A program made the position numbers and the translations under genes. A stretch of DNA of 64,000 bases from the NCBI RefSeq assembly GCF_002895435.1, contig NZ_POYJ01000002.1:124001-188000 (forward strand), given 5' to 3'. The stretch comes from Aquimarina sediminis (GTDB taxonomy: Bacteria > Bacteroidota > Bacteroidia > Flavobacteriales > Flavobacteriaceae). How positions within the stretch are numbered: position 1 is the stretch's first letter; each line of letters starts with the position of its first letter. Below are positions 34,770 to 44,052 of this stretch, in pieces. The notes below the pieces were generated by a model that did no database searches, was not told where the DNA came from, and saw only the letters and a program-made list of their open reading frames with translations.

Positions 34770-36042
34770 TATTCCTATTACGAGACTTACGTTTTTTGTT
34801 ACGTTGATTACTTGATTTATTCGGTTTATTTGAGTTTTTATTTTCAGAATTCCCTCTTTTTGGTCTGTTTGAGCTCACTGCTTGTTTTTCTGAAGCACCT
34901 CTATTTCCTGCTTTTTTCTTATTTCGATTCCTTCTTCTTTTAGGTCGTTTAGGCTGATCAAATCTAGTCAAACTATCTTGCCCTACAACGTTTTCAAAAT
35001 CAGTTTTAGTATCTTCAATAAGTTCTGATGCATATTCTTCTAAACTCGCGACTTTTTCATTACTTGTATTTGAGGCTATTATCTCATTAACATCTTCGGC
35101 GGCTATTTTGTGCCAATTCATCCATTCTCCCTCATATGCATACCACAAAACCCCTTTAAAAATGTCAATTTTTTGACATACTGCTGTTCCTTTTTCTGTT
35201 CTAAGCTTCACATCTGTCTTAGGAAAACTATTGAGCGCATCAATATATGCATCTAACTCATAATTGAGGCAACATTTTAACTTTCCGCATTGACCTGCTA
35301 ATTTTTGTGGGTTCAAAGACAGTTGTTGGTATCGTGCTGCACTGGTATTTACAGATCTAAAATCTGTAAGCCATGTAGAACAACATAGCTCTCTACCACA
35401 AGATCCTACACCGCCCAATCTTGCGGCCTCTTGTCTGAATCCTACTTGTCGCATTTCTATCCGTGTAGTAAACTCGTGAGCGAACTCTTTTATTAGCTGT
35501 CTAAAATCAACTCGTTCTTCTGCAGTATAATAAAACGTGGCTTTTGATCCATCACCTTGAAATTCGATATCCGAAATTTTCATTTGCAGCTCTAGTCGAA
35601 TTGCAATTTCACGTGCTCGAACCTTCATACTTTCTTCTCGATTACGAGCTTTTTGCCATATATCGATATCTTTTTGAGAAGCTTTTCTATATATTTTTTT
35701 TACTTCTTCACTATTGGGTTCTACTTTCTTCTTTTTCATTTGAATACGAACCAGCTCTCCTGTAAGGGTAACTATCCCAACATCATGACCTGGAGAAGAC
35801 TCTGTCGCTACTATATCGCCAATATTTAAAGAAAGGTTTTCTGTATTTTTAAAGAAGTTTTTTCTACCGTTTTTAAATCGTATTTCGACACAAGAAAAAG
35901 GCACTGACCCGCTAGGAAGTGACATATTTGATAACCAATCAAAAACTGTTAATTTATTGCAACCATCTGTGCCACAGGTACCATTATTCTTACAGCCCTT
36001 CGGTTGTCCGTCTTTTGCGGAGGAACAACTGTTACACCCCAT
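34756..36042 (-). CDS. ricT: PSP1/RicT-family protein
   Basis: 428 residues. A Cys-rich N-terminus (GCNSCSSAKDGQPKGC plus four further Cys in the next 20 residues) is followed by the PSP1 domain: VEIRFKNGRKNFF, ATESSPGHDVG, RQVGFRQEAARLGGVG, CGRELCCSTWL, and LAGQCGKLKCCLNYE. In Bacillus, RicT (YaaT) forms a complex that binds iron-sulfur clusters and affects RNA processing. The C-terminal 90 residues are a very basic low-complexity tail (KRPKRRRNRNKKKAG), perhaps for RNA contact and unusual in length. First gene of the gldH-pbp1A operon. Confidence 0.88.
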   Translation of the reverse strand: MGCNSCSSAKDGQPKGCKNNGTCGTDGCNKLTVFDWLSNMSLPSGSVPFSCVEIRFKNGRKNFFKNTENLSLNIGDIVATESSPGHDVGIVTLTGELVRIQMKKKKVEPNSEEVKKIYRKASQKDIDIWQKARNREESMKVRAREIAIRLELQMKISDIEFQGDGSKATFYYTAEERVDFRQLIKEFAHEFTTRIEMRQVGFRQEAARLGGVGSCGRELCCSTWLTDFRSVNTSAARYQQLSLNPQKLAGQCGKLKCCLNYELDAYIDALNSFPKTDVKLRTEKGTAVCQKIDIFKGVLWYAYEGEWMNWHKIAAEDVNEIIASNTSNEKVASLEEYASELIEDTKTDFENVVGQDSLTRFDQPKRPKRRRNRNKKKAGNRGASEKQAVSSNRPKRGNSENKNSNKPNKSSNQRNKKRKSRNRNNDKT

Positions 36043-36145
36043 ATGTTCTATCTATATTGAAATTTGTCTGTAACTTTTACAGTCACGACAAATATGGTTC
36101 TTACTAAAATTAGAGAAAAAATATATCTCTAAATATCTTAATCGT

Positions 36146-36196
36146 TAAAGATACTATGAAAAGAGGATAAAAAAAATTATCTGTACAGTATCTTTA
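36146..36196. repeat. 10-bp inverted repeat with a long loop
   Basis: TAAAGATACT (36146-36155) pairs with AGTATCTTTA (36187-36196), with a 31-nt spacer. It lies between the trhO stop and the ricT start; it may be a weak trhO terminator or a regulatory site. Nothing else is seen in 36043-36207. Confidence 0.35.
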
Positions 36197-36207
36197 CCTT
36201 TTAAGCA

Positions 36208-37239
36208 CTACTTCTTAAATTTCAATGCTTCTGAGCGTCCTTTTTTAAATATTTTATTACTATTCCCTTTACCTTTGCGCAATGCTTTTTGCTCTTCAAA
36301 CGATAATCTATTAACCTCTCTACATTCTGTTGAGCAACAATTCTCTAATGTTGCAGCACACTCTTCACATTGAATAAACAGCAGGTGGCATGCTTCATTT
36401 TCGCAATTCACATGTGTATCACAAGGTTTTCCGCATTGGTGGCAATTAGAAATTACATCATCAGAAATACGTTCTGATCTTCTGTGATCAAAAACAAAGT
36501 TTTTACCAAGAAATTTATTTTCTAATCCTTGAGCATCTACTTGTCTGGCATATTCAATGATTCCTCCCTCTAACTGAAACACATTTTTAAAGCCTTTATG
36601 TTTGTAATAGGCACTTGCTTTCTCACATCGTATACCTCCTGTACAATACATTACCAGCTTTTTATCCTCCTTGTGATCTTTGAGATCCTCTTCTATAATA
36701 TCCAAAGAATCCCTAAAAGTATCAACATCTGGTGTAACTGCTCCTCTAAAATGTCCAATTTCACTTTCATAGTGATTTCTCATATCCACCAAAACGGTAT
36801 CTGAATCTTCTATGAGTTCATTAAATCTTTTGGCATCAACGTGTACTCCTTTGTTTGTTACATCAAATGTATCGTCATCTAATCCATCTGCAACTATCTT
36901 TTTTCGGATTTTCACCTTTAGCTTTAAAAAAGATTTTGTGTCTTGCTCTCTAGCAATATTAAGTCGTATGTTTTCTAGAAAAGAAATACTATCCAGATGT
37001 TCTTTAAAGGCATTAAAATTTGGAGCTGGAACAGACAATTGTCCATTAATACCCTCTTTGGCCACATAAATACGCCCCAAAACATCTAGTTCATTCCAAC
37101 GAATAAACAGGTGGTTCCTAAAAATCTCAGTATTACCAATATGTGCATATGTATAGAAAGATAGCGTAAGCCGATCTGTACCGGCTTCATCAATAAGAGC
37201 TGCTCTTTCTTTTGCACTTAATTTGTTATACAGTTGCAT
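36208..37239 (-). CDS. trhO: tRNA uridine-34 hydroxylase (rhodanese family)
   Basis: 343 residues. N-terminal domain with TLSFYTYAHIGNTEIFRNHL and GRIYVAKEGINGQLS; a rhodanese domain with VLVDMRNHYESEIGHF and catalytic C199 in YCTGGIRCEKAS; a C-terminal Cys cluster CHQCGKPCDTHVNC...CHLLFIQCEEC that probably binds zinc. TrhO makes 5-hydroxyuridine at the tRNA wobble position with O2. It is monocistronic here, divergent from a small peptide gene. Confidence 0.95.
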   Translation of the reverse strand: MQLYNKLSAKERAALIDEAGTDRLTLSFYTYAHIGNTEIFRNHLFIRWNELDVLGRIYVAKEGINGQLSVPAPNFNAFKEHLDSISFLENIRLNIAREQDTKSFLKLKVKIRKKIVADGLDDDTFDVTNKGVHVDAKRFNELIEDSDTVLVDMRNHYESEIGHFRGAVTPDVDTFRDSLDIIEEDLKDHKEDKKLVMYCTGGIRCEKASAYYKHKGFKNVFQLEGGIIEYARQVDAQGLENKFLGKNFVFDHRRSERISDDVISNCHQCGKPCDTHVNCENEACHLLFIQCEECAATLENCCSTECREVNRLSFEEQKALRKGKGNSNKIFKKGRSEALKFKK

Positions 37240-37501
37240 GCTATATCTACGTTTTAAGTTTAAAGAATTTATCTATTTCCGGCAAAATTACAAATAATTT
37301 TGATTTTACGATTTTATTCTCTTTTTCAAAATATTATTTATACAAATCTGTTAAAAATTGTTAAAAAAATTAGAGTGTCGGAAAATGAAACTCGTTACTA
37401 GTATTTTTATTCAAAGTAATTAATCTTTTCGCGAAAGATTGACATAAACCTTGAGTGTCGTTAAATGTTCAAGGAACATAAATCATTTAAAAGAAATTAT
37501 A

Positions 37502-37660
37502 ATGAAAAATTTAAAAAGTCTAATAGAAGCAAAAACACTTAATAAAGAACAACAAAGAAATGTTAATGGTGGTGCAATGTTTTACTATTGTGAAGGTCGT
37601 TTACAACCAGTTCCCTGTAAAGCCGATGATTCTGACAATGGTGACAATGGAAATCAATAA
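37502..37660 (+). CDS. double-glycine leader peptide, RiPP/bacteriocin-like precursor
   Basis: 52 residues from the ATG at 37502. The leader MKNLKSLIEAKTLNKEQQ-RNVNGG ends in a GG processing site at about residue 24, the pattern of Bacteroidota natural-product precursors exported by C39-peptidase transporters. The mature part would be about 28 residues, AMFYYCEGRLQPVPC plus an acidic Asn/Asp/Gly-rich tail, with two Cys. An upstream in-frame ATG at 37451 is less likely, since it would precede this normal leader. No modifying enzyme or C39 exporter is adjacent. The upstream region has two inverted repeats (37422-37440, 37449-37474); a near-perfect terminator follows 7 nt after the stop. Confidence 0.72.
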   Translation: MKNLKSLIEAKTLNKEQQRNVNGGAMFYYCEGRLQPVPCKADDSDNGDNGNQ

Positions 37661-37666
37661 ATGATA

Positions 37667-37702
37667 AAAAAAAGCCTTGAAAATTATTTCAAGGCTTTTT
37701 TT
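37667..37702. terminator. bidirectional intrinsic terminator
   Basis: A perfect 16-bp stem (AAAAAAAGCCTTGAAA with its complement, 37667-37682 and 37687-37702) with loop ATTA. A and T tracts on both sides suit termination from either direction: the GG-peptide gene on the left and the small reverse ORF on the right. Confidence 0.9.
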
Positions 37703-37756
37703 GGGCTAATTCGTTATTATTTTAATTTAACGATTAAAAAAAATATAATAACGAAG

Positions 37757-37843
37757 CTAGCCTCCTTCAACCATACAGCTACTTATTTTGGTAACCGTAC
37801 AGCCATCAAGATTATGTCTAATAACTCTTTTAAGAAATTTCAT
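37757..37843 (-). CDS. putative 28-aa peptide
   Basis: A reverse-strand ORF, ATG 37841-37843 to TAG 37757-37759. It begins MKFLKRVIRHNLDGCTVTK and ends SSCMVEGG, with two Cys and a basic N-terminal half. A strong purine-rich AGGAGG (rare in this clade) lies about 10 nt before the ATG. It reads toward the shared terminator at 37667-37702. No homologue comes to mind. It could equally be chance. Confidence 0.35.
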   Translation of the reverse strand: MKFLKRVIRHNLDGCTVTKISSCMVEGG

Positions 37844-38061
37844 CTTTCGCCTTCCTCCTACTTTAGTTCATGTTTGCTTTTGATATATAGATGACAGAAG
37901 AGCAAAAGGGTTGCGCGTCGGATGTCAAAAACTACAATATAAATACCGGTTATACTTTAAAACTACACCAATAAACAGCTAGAATTTGTTGTTAATAATG
38001 ATTTTAGAATCCATATCACAACTACAAAAAGAAATAGTACTTTAGCAAAAAGTTAATATCA

Positions 38062-39099
38062 ATGTCAAATCCCGATATATTTGAGCAACAAATGAGTACA
38101 GAGAAAGACGCAAAATTAAAGGCATTAAAACTAACCTTAGATAAATTAGACAAAGCATACGGAAAAGGAACTGTAATGAAGATGAGTGACAGTTCTGTTC
38201 AGGAAGTAGATGTAATTTCTACCGGATCACTTGGTTTAGATCTCGCATTAGGTGTTGGAGGATACCCCAGAGGAAGAGTTATAGAGATTTATGGTCCAGA
38301 ATCTTCTGGAAAAACAACACTTACACTACATGCTATTGCCCAAGCTCAAAAAGCAGGTGGCATCGCTGCTTTTATTGATGCAGAACACGCTTTTGATCGT
38401 TTTTATGCAGAAAAACTGGGAGTAGAAATTGATAATCTAATCATTTCGCAGCCTGATCATGGAGAGCAAGCTTTAGAAATAGCAGATAACTTAATCAGAT
38501 CTGGAGCAATCGACATTATTGTAATTGATTCTGTAGCGGCGTTGACACCTAAAAGTGAAATTGAAGGTGAAATGGGAGATTCAAAAATGGGGCTTCATGC
38601 TCGATTAATGTCTCAAGCTCTCCGAAAATTAACTAGTTCTATCAGTAAAACTAATTGTACCGTAATTTTCATTAACCAGCTTCGTGAAAAGATTGGAGTA
38701 ATGTTTGGTAACCCAGAAACCACCACAGGAGGTAATGCTTTAAAGTTTTATGCCTCTGTTCGTTTAGATATTCGTCGATCTACACAGATTAAAGACAGTA
38801 ATAGCGAAGTAAAAGGAAATAAAACACGAGTTAAAGTAGTAAAAAACAAAGTAGCTCCTCCTTTTAGAACAGCAGAATTTGATATTATGTATGGCGAAGG
38901 TATTTCTAAAAACGGTGAGATTATAGATATCGGCGTAGATTATGAGATTATAAAGAAAAGTGGTTCATGGTTTAGTTATCAAGACACTAAACTGGGGCAA
39001 GGTAGGGATGCTGTAAAATCTTTACTTGGAGATAATCCAGAGCTTATGGAGGAGCTTGAAGAAAAAATCAAAGAAGCAATAAAGATTGTAAAAGAATAA
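38062..39099 (+). CDS. recA: recombinase RecA
   Basis: 345 residues. Walker A GPESSGKT at 78-85, [18 protein letters not shown] (loop 1), [19 protein letters not shown] with the RecA signature, loop 2 region, and DNA-binding C-terminal domain ending [13 protein letters not shown]. It catalyses strand exchange and SOS co-protease activity. Met 11 (MSTEKDAK) is an alternative start. The 167 nt upstream show no recognisable LexA box. A strong terminator follows. Confidence 0.98.
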   Translation: MSNPDIFEQQMSTEKDAKLKALKLTLDKLDKAYGKGTVMKMSDSSVQEVDVISTGSLGLDLALGVGGYPRGRVIEIYGPESSGKTTLTLHAIAQAQKAGGIAAFIDAEHAFDRFYAEKLGVEIDNLIISQPDHGEQALEIADNLIRSGAIDIIVIDSVAALTPKSEIEGEMGDSKMGLHARLMSQALRKLTSSISKTNCTVIFINQLREKIGVMFGNPETTTGGNALKFYASVRLDIRRSTQIKDSNSEVKGNKTRVKVVKNKVAPPFRTAEFDIMYGEGISKNGEIIDIGVDYEIIKKSGSWFSYQDTKLGQGRDAVKSLLGDNPELMEELEEKIKEAIKIVKE

Positions 39100-39120
39100 A
39101 AAAATCTTAATAAAAACACT

Positions 39121-39147
39121 AAAATCCCGAAGCTTCGGGATTTTTTT
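39121..39147 (+). terminator. intrinsic terminator of recA
   Basis: The palindrome AAAATCCCGAAG/CTTCGGGATTTT at 39121-39144 runs into a T7 tract, 21 nt after the recA stop. Confidence 0.9.
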
Positions 39148-39226
39148 ATACCTTAAAAGCAACCATATCCAAATTAAAACATCTATTTATTAGGTGAGAT
39201 GTTAATAATTCTCAAAACCCCAAAGT

Positions 39227-39640
39227 ATGAGGAGGATAAAAATAATTTTAGTGTTTTTTTTGGTAGCCATCTTTACGGGATGTATGGATGATGATGAAAC
39301 AAATTTCTTTTATGAATTAGTGAAAGTAGAAGAAGCTACACTTCCTGATCAATTTAATCGAGGAGAAACACACACGATTACCGTATCTTACTTTAGACCC
39401 ACAAATTGCCATTCCTTTTCGGGATTTGACTATAATAGGCTAGGCAATGAAAGAACAGTGTCTGTTGTAAATTTGGTAGTAGAACAAGGTAATTGTACAG
39501 ATTTAGAAACGACAGATCTAGTTGAGGTATCTTTTGATTTTTTTGTTGGTCAAGAAGATTCATATGTATTTAGATTCTGGCAGGGGAAAAATGAAAATGG
39601 AGACAATCAATTTTTAATTGTAGAAGTCCCAGTAATATAA
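39227..39640 (+). CDS. hypothetical lipoprotein upstream of an ECF sigma gene
   Basis: 137 residues. Signal peptide MRRIKIILVFFLVAIFTGC with lipobox FTGC (Cys 19), then MDDDETNFFYELVKVEEATLP and a beta-rich domain with two Cys. No family recognised. It ends 19 nt before the ECF sigma start and may be co-transcribed with it. Confidence 0.7.
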   Translation: MRRIKIILVFFLVAIFTGCMDDDETNFFYELVKVEEATLPDQFNRGETHTITVSYFRPTNCHSFSGFDYNRLGNERTVSVVNLVVEQGNCTDLETTDLVEVSFDFFVGQEDSYVFRFWQGKNENGDNQFLIVEVPVI

Positions 39641-39659
39641 TCATACAAAAAAGTCATTA

Positions 39660-40211
39660 GTGGGTTTAGATCATCTCATAAAAAGATGTAAGAAAAAAAA
39701 TGCTCAGGCACAAGAACAACTATATAGATTATATAGTAGCAAATTGTTTTCAATTTGCTTAAAATATTCTAACGACTATTCTAGTGCTGAGGATACTTTG
39801 CAGGATGCTTTTATAACCATTTTTGATAAAATAAATCAATATAAAAATCAAGGCTCTTTTGAAGGATGGATAAAAAGAATAACAATAAACACTGCATTGC
39901 AGAAATATCGAAAACAAAAGGTTTTTGATATTATCAATGAAGAACAAATTGAAGAAATAGATGTACACATTGATGAAGAAGAAATCTCATTAGATTATCT
40001 TCTGAAAATTATTCAACAGCTACCTGATCGATATAGATTAGTATTTAATCTCTATGTATTAGATGGTTATTCTCATAAAGAAGTTTCTGAGATGTTAGAA
40101 ATATCTGTTGGTACTTCTAAATCAAATCTGGCACGTGCCAGGAAAATTTTAAAAGAAAAATTAGAAAACACCCAAGAACTGTATGTTCGATCAATTGAAG
40201 AACGAGGATGA
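39660..40211 (+). CDS. ECF-type RNA polymerase sigma factor
   Basis: 183 residues with a GTG start (39660-39662). Region 2: LYRLYSSKLFSICLKYSNDY, AEDTLQDAFITIF, GSFEGWIKRITINTAL. Region 4: LLKIIQQLPDRYRLVFNLYV, then EGYSHKEV-like DGYSHKEVSEMLEISVGTSKS. It directs RNA polymerase to its own promoter set. It overlaps the following gene by 4 nt, whose product has an anti-sigma-like N-terminus, so the two probably form a sigma/anti-sigma pair. No repeated promoter motif was spotted at this locus. Confidence 0.94.
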   Translation: MGLDHLIKRCKKKNAQAQEQLYRLYSSKLFSICLKYSNDYSSAEDTLQDAFITIFDKINQYKNQGSFEGWIKRITINTALQKYRKQKVFDIINEEQIEEIDVHIDEEEISLDYLLKIIQQLPDRYRLVFNLYVLDGYSHKEVSEMLEISVGTSKSNLARARKILKEKLENTQELYVRSIEERG

Positions 40212-41800
40212 GTGATAAAAAAAATATAGACCGTTTATTTCAGGAAAAATTCAAGGATTTTGATGTTACTCCTGATGAAATAGTGTGGGAAAAAATAAAA
40301 GCACATCAAAGCAAGGACAAGAAAAGAGGACTACTACTCCCTTTTTGGTACAAAGTTGCTGGTGTCGCTGCCTTAATTACCGTTTTATTCGGAATAGGTT
40401 ATCTATCTTTTTACAACAACTCCCTTCTACAGCAAAACAACACACTAACCAACTCTGATAGTGAAAATACAACCCAAAAAGCTTCTGACAAATATTTGGA
40501 ACCTTCTACTCCTTCTCAAGAAGTTTTAACAACTTCTGAAAAAGATTTTAAAGAGTCTGAAAACCCAAGCACAGACTCAAAAAAAGAATCAGATCAACAC
40601 ACTTTTATAAAACCCGCTATAACGAAAGAAAGTATTATTACTAAAACCGCGGAAATTCCGGAAAAAAATATATCCGCAAAAGAAAAAAGTTCTCCTTTTG
40701 TTACTTCTGATCCAACAAATAAGAAAGGACAATTAATTAGTCACAAAAAACAAAACACCAATGATGACATAACAGAGCCCAGCACTTTATCACCAAAAGA
40801 AAATAATGTTGTTCATACTAACGGTAAAAAGGCTGAAAACACAATTACCAATGACCCTGACCAGAATCCTAAATCCGGAAAAGAGCATTCCTTTTTTACC
40901 ACGCCTAATAAAAAAGATATCATAAGTCCACAAGGGTTAGCAGAAAACCACCTTGATCAAACAGATAAAGAAACAACTTCTAAGGAGCCTTTGGAAGATC
41001 TAAATAATAACGGCAAAAAATCCATTTTTGATGCCATAAACAAAGACAAAGAAACTGTTGTCGAAGAATCAAAAACAGCAAAAAAATGGAATATCTCACC
41101 AAACATAGCTCCGGTATATTACAACACTATCGGAAATGGGTCGTCGATTGACAAACAATTTGCTGATAACAGTAAAGACGGGCAAGTAAATATAAGTTAT
41201 GGTGTGCAAGTATCCTATGCCCTAAATGATAAATTTAGTGTGCGTTCTGGAGTGCATAAGGTAGATTTAAGTTACAACACAGAGGGTGTCGGTTTTTCGC
41301 CTTCTGCTATTGGTCAAAACCTAGAAAATGTAGATTATAACACTACTGCTGGAGCAATATTGATCTCTGATATTGGAAGAAGACCTTCAAGCTCTGAATT
41401 TTCAGAAATTAGTCGAAATGCCGTTGATCGAACACAAAACCCTGGATTACTCAATCAAAGTATTGGCTATATTGAAGTTCCTTTAGAGATGGAATACGCA
41501 ATAATTGACAAAAAAATTGGTGTAAACATGATTGGTGGGGTTAGCACACTATTTTTGCAAAATAATGAGGTTTCTATCGAAGCAGGAGACTTTGAAACCC
41601 CTATCGGTTCTGCTAACAACCTTAATGATGTTAGTTTTAGTGGTAATATTGGTCTGGGTGTAGATTATCAATTATCAGATCATTTAGAGGTTAATCTCGA
41701 GCCAATCTTTAAATATCAATTTAACGCAGTTAATAATAGTGCGGATACCTTTAGACCTTATTATTTTGGAGTTTACACAGGAGTCAGCATCAAATTTTAA
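40208..41800 (+). CDS. anti-sigma-like membrane protein fused to a beta-barrel/porin-type domain
   Basis: 530 residues. The N-terminal 45 residues are cytosolic (MSDKKNIDRLFQEKFKDFDV, then PDEIVWEKIKAHQSK), as in short anti-sigma regions. One TM helix lies at about 48-68. A long S/T/K/N-rich linker (about 70-290) has low complexity. The C-terminal 230 residues resemble an OmpA-like outer-membrane beta barrel (ISYGVQVSYALNDKFSVRSG, ... VDYQLSDHLEVNLEPIFKYQF, terminal Phe). The linker could span the periplasm, making one protein that links outer membrane to sigma factor. Alternatively the barrel-like part is periplasmic. Confidence 0.75.
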   Translation: MSDKKNIDRLFQEKFKDFDVTPDEIVWEKIKAHQSKDKKRGLLLPFWYKVAGVAALITVLFGIGYLSFYNNSLLQQNNTLTNSDSENTTQKASDKYLEPSTPSQEVLTTSEKDFKESENPSTDSKKESDQHTFIKPAITKESIITKTAEIPEKNISAKEKSSPFVTSDPTNKKGQLISHKKQNTNDDITEPSTLSPKENNVVHTNGKKAENTITNDPDQNPKSGKEHSFFTTPNKKDIISPQGLAENHLDQTDKETTSKEPLEDLNNNGKKSIFDAINKDKETVVEESKTAKKWNISPNIAPVYYNTIGNGSSIDKQFADNSKDGQVNISYGVQVSYALNDKFSVRSGVHKVDLSYNTEGVGFSPSAIGQNLENVDYNTTAGAILISDIGRRPSSSEFSEISRNAVDRTQNPGLLNQSIGYIEVPLEMEYAIIDKKIGVNMIGGVSTLFLQNNEVSIEAGDFETPIGSANNLNDVSFSGNIGLGVDYQLSDHLEVNLEPIFKYQFNAVNNSADTFRPYYFGVYTGVSIKF

Positions 41801-41858
41801 AAATATCTACCTTTTTTAGTTGGTTCGGTAGTTATTGCTTCATTAAGCAATGATGAAC

Positions 41859-41889
41859 AAAGCCGTTTCTGGGGAGAAACGGCTTTTTT
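41859..41889 (+). terminator. intrinsic terminator of the ECF/barrel operon
   Basis: AAAGCCGTTTCT pairs with AGAAACGGCTTT around GGGG, followed by a T run, 59 nt after the stop. The remainder of 41890-42110 has no gene visible. Confidence 0.9.
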
Positions 41890-42110
41890 ATATTGTTTAA
41901 TCTTTAACGAATCACCTTCAAATAATATTGATCATCAAATTCACAAACAAGGATATACCTCAAATTATATTCTTTTTTCTTGGAGAAATTTCATTAAGAT
42001 TATAGGTTATACAAAATAGCTATAGCAATACATCTAGGATTGATGTTTCTCATGATTCTCATAAACAAAACTTGCAGATACAATCTGGTTATTTACCTTA
42101 TTTTTAAATA

Positions 42111-42848
42111 TTAAGCTTCGGATTCTAATACTGACAAAATAGTTTGCCTTGTTTTTTCATTTAAGCTTTTCTTATTCTCCTGTGCTAATCCATCGGTAGG
42201 AATCTCTTTAAGAACACGTGCTCTCATAACTCCAGGACCACCGCTAAAGAAGGTATAAGAAAATCGTTTTTTGTTATCCAAGAACACCAAAGGAAGAATC
42301 GGTATCTGATGGTCAATAGCCAATCGAAAAGCTCCATCCTTAAACAAATCTAAAACAATAGATTCATCATCCGGAACGCCTCCTTCAGGAAAAATACAGA
42401 TACTAGTCCCCCCCTGAAGTCTTGCTTGTGCACGATCAAAAACCTCTTTTCTACTTCGCTGACTATTTCGATCTACCAATATACAGGTACGTTTATAAAA
42501 AAACCCAAAAACAGGAATTTTTGCCAGTTCTTTTTTCCCAACAAAGACAAAAGGATTTTTCACACAGTATAACATTAGCATAATATCTGTCATAGAAGTA
42601 TGATTCGCTACAAACATGTAGCTTTTAGATCGATCAATCTCAGCTTCTTTTACAACCTTTGGTAAAAAACCAGATCCATACAATACTATTTTTGCCCAAA
42701 ATCTTGCCACTACAAAAAATTGAGGATACCACTCTTCTCTAGAACTAAAGATCAATAACAAAGGGAACATAATGATTATGGGAACACCCATAACCACATA
42801 AAACCAGATACGCCACAATAAGATAAGTATATTTCTTAATACATGCAT
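42111..42848 (-). CDS. plsC: 1-acyl-sn-glycerol-3-phosphate acyltransferase
   Basis: 245 residues from the Met at 42846-42848. Acyltransferase motif I NHTSMTD (HX4D), FPEGGVPD (motif III, about 145-152) and a hydrophobic N-terminal anchor. It acylates lysophosphatidate to phosphatidate at the inner membrane. An ATG at 42863 would extend five residues. The start faces trpS with 75 nt between, where the trpS promoter sits. Confidence 0.92.
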   Translation of the reverse strand: MHVLRNILILLWRIWFYVVMGVPIIIMFPLLLIFSSREEWYPQFFVVARFWAKIVLYGSGFLPKVVKEAEIDRSKSYMFVANHTSMTDIMLMLYCVKNPFVFVGKKELAKIPVFGFFYKRTCILVDRNSQRSRKEVFDRAQARLQGGTSICIFPEGGVPDDESIVLDLFKDGAFRLAIDHQIPILPLVFLDNKKRFSYTFFSGGPGVMRARVLKEIPTDGLAQENKKSLNEKTRQTILSVLESEA

Positions 42849-42869
42849 TTCCCAAAAATACACAATTGG

Positions 42870-42901
42870 TTTGAGCTATGTGAACAAAAAATTTACCTTT
42901 G
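42870..42901 (+). promoter_or_regulatory. housekeeping Bacteroidota promoter of trpS
   Basis: TTTG at 42870-42873, N20, TACCTTTG at 42894-42901: a full match to TTTG-N17-23-TAnnTTTG. The ATG at 42924 is 22 nt beyond, which fixes the trpS start. Confidence 0.8.
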
Positions 42902-42923
42902 CCAACAAATTATAAAAATTACT

Positions 42924-43892
42924 ATGTCCAGAATTCTAACAGGAATACAAAGTACAGGCACTCCACACTTAGGAAATCTACTAGGTGCAATTATCCCGGC
43001 AATCCAAATGGCTAATGAACCCGAAAACGAATCATTTTTGTTTATTGCCAACATGCATTCATTAACACAGATTAAAGATGCCAAAACATTGAGAGAGAAC
43101 ACCTACTCTACTGCCGCTGCCTGGTTAGCATTTGGACTGGATATAGAAAAAACTGTTTTTTATCGGCAAAGTGATATCCCACAAGTGACTGAGTTATCAT
43201 GGTATCTGAGTTGTTTTTTTCCGTACCAACGATTAACACTCGCACATTCTTTTAAAGATAAAGCCGATCGTTTGGAGGATGTAAATGCTGGATTATTCAC
43301 TTATCCTATGCTTATGGCTGCCGATATCTTGCTATATGATGCAGAAATTATTCCTGTAGGAAAAGACCAGTTACAACATCTAGAAATGACAAGAGATGTA
43401 GCCTCCCGTATGCATAATCAAGTAGGAGAAATATTTGTAATGCCTGAAGCGCAAGTACGAGAGGAAACCATGTATGTGCCAGGTACTGATGGTGGCAAAA
43501 TGAGTAAATCTAAAGGTAATATTATCAACTTGTTTTTACCAGACAAAAAGCTACGCAAACAGATCATGTCTATTGCAACGGATAGTACACCTCTGGAAGA
43601 ACCTAAAAACCCAGATACTTGTAATTTATTTGCTATATATAAATTGATTGCTTCTCCCGAACAACAAGAAGAAATGCGCAAAAATTATCTGGGAGGCAAT
43701 TATGGTTATGGTCATGCCAAACAAGCGCTCTATGAATTGCTAATTGATAAATTCTCTGCCGAACGTGAGCGCTATAATTATTATATGGAAAATCTTAATG
43801 AGATAGACGAAGCATTAGCCATCGGAGCCAAAAAAGCAACCGAGGTTGCAGATACGGTATTGACTCGAGTAAGAGAAAAAGTTGGGTACTAG
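42924..43892 (+). CDS. trpS: tryptophanyl-tRNA synthetase
   Basis: 322 residues from MSRILTGIQSTGTPHLGN. Class I HIGH-type motif TPHLGN (13-18) and KMSKS in GGKMSKSKGN; GKDQLQHLEMTRDVASR is the ATP/Trp site region. Charges tRNA-Trp. An in-frame ATG at 42843 is rejected, because it lies upstream of the promoter and inside plsC. Confidence 0.97.
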   Translation: MSRILTGIQSTGTPHLGNLLGAIIPAIQMANEPENESFLFIANMHSLTQIKDAKTLRENTYSTAAAWLAFGLDIEKTVFYRQSDIPQVTELSWYLSCFFPYQRLTLAHSFKDKADRLEDVNAGLFTYPMLMAADILLYDAEIIPVGKDQLQHLEMTRDVASRMHNQVGEIFVMPEAQVREETMYVPGTDGGKMSKSKGNIINLFLPDKKLRKQIMSIATDSTPLEEPKNPDTCNLFAIYKLIASPEQQEEMRKNYLGGNYGYGHAKQALYELLIDKFSAERERYNYYMENLNEIDEALAIGAKKATEVADTVLTRVREKVGY

Positions 43893-44052
43893 TTCTCTAG
43901 CACATACAAATTAGTTTTAAAAAAGCAGATTCCCTTTTTTACCACCCCCCTGTTTATCACCATATACAGCTATAGCAATTTTCACTGAAAACTGGTATCT
44001 GTATAGAGCGAACATATTGGATATTTGTTACTCATCAAAATAACAAATCAAA

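Noticed and set aside
42843-42923. Upstream in-frame start of trpS
   Set aside because: It lies upstream of the full promoter at 42870-42901 and overlaps plsC.
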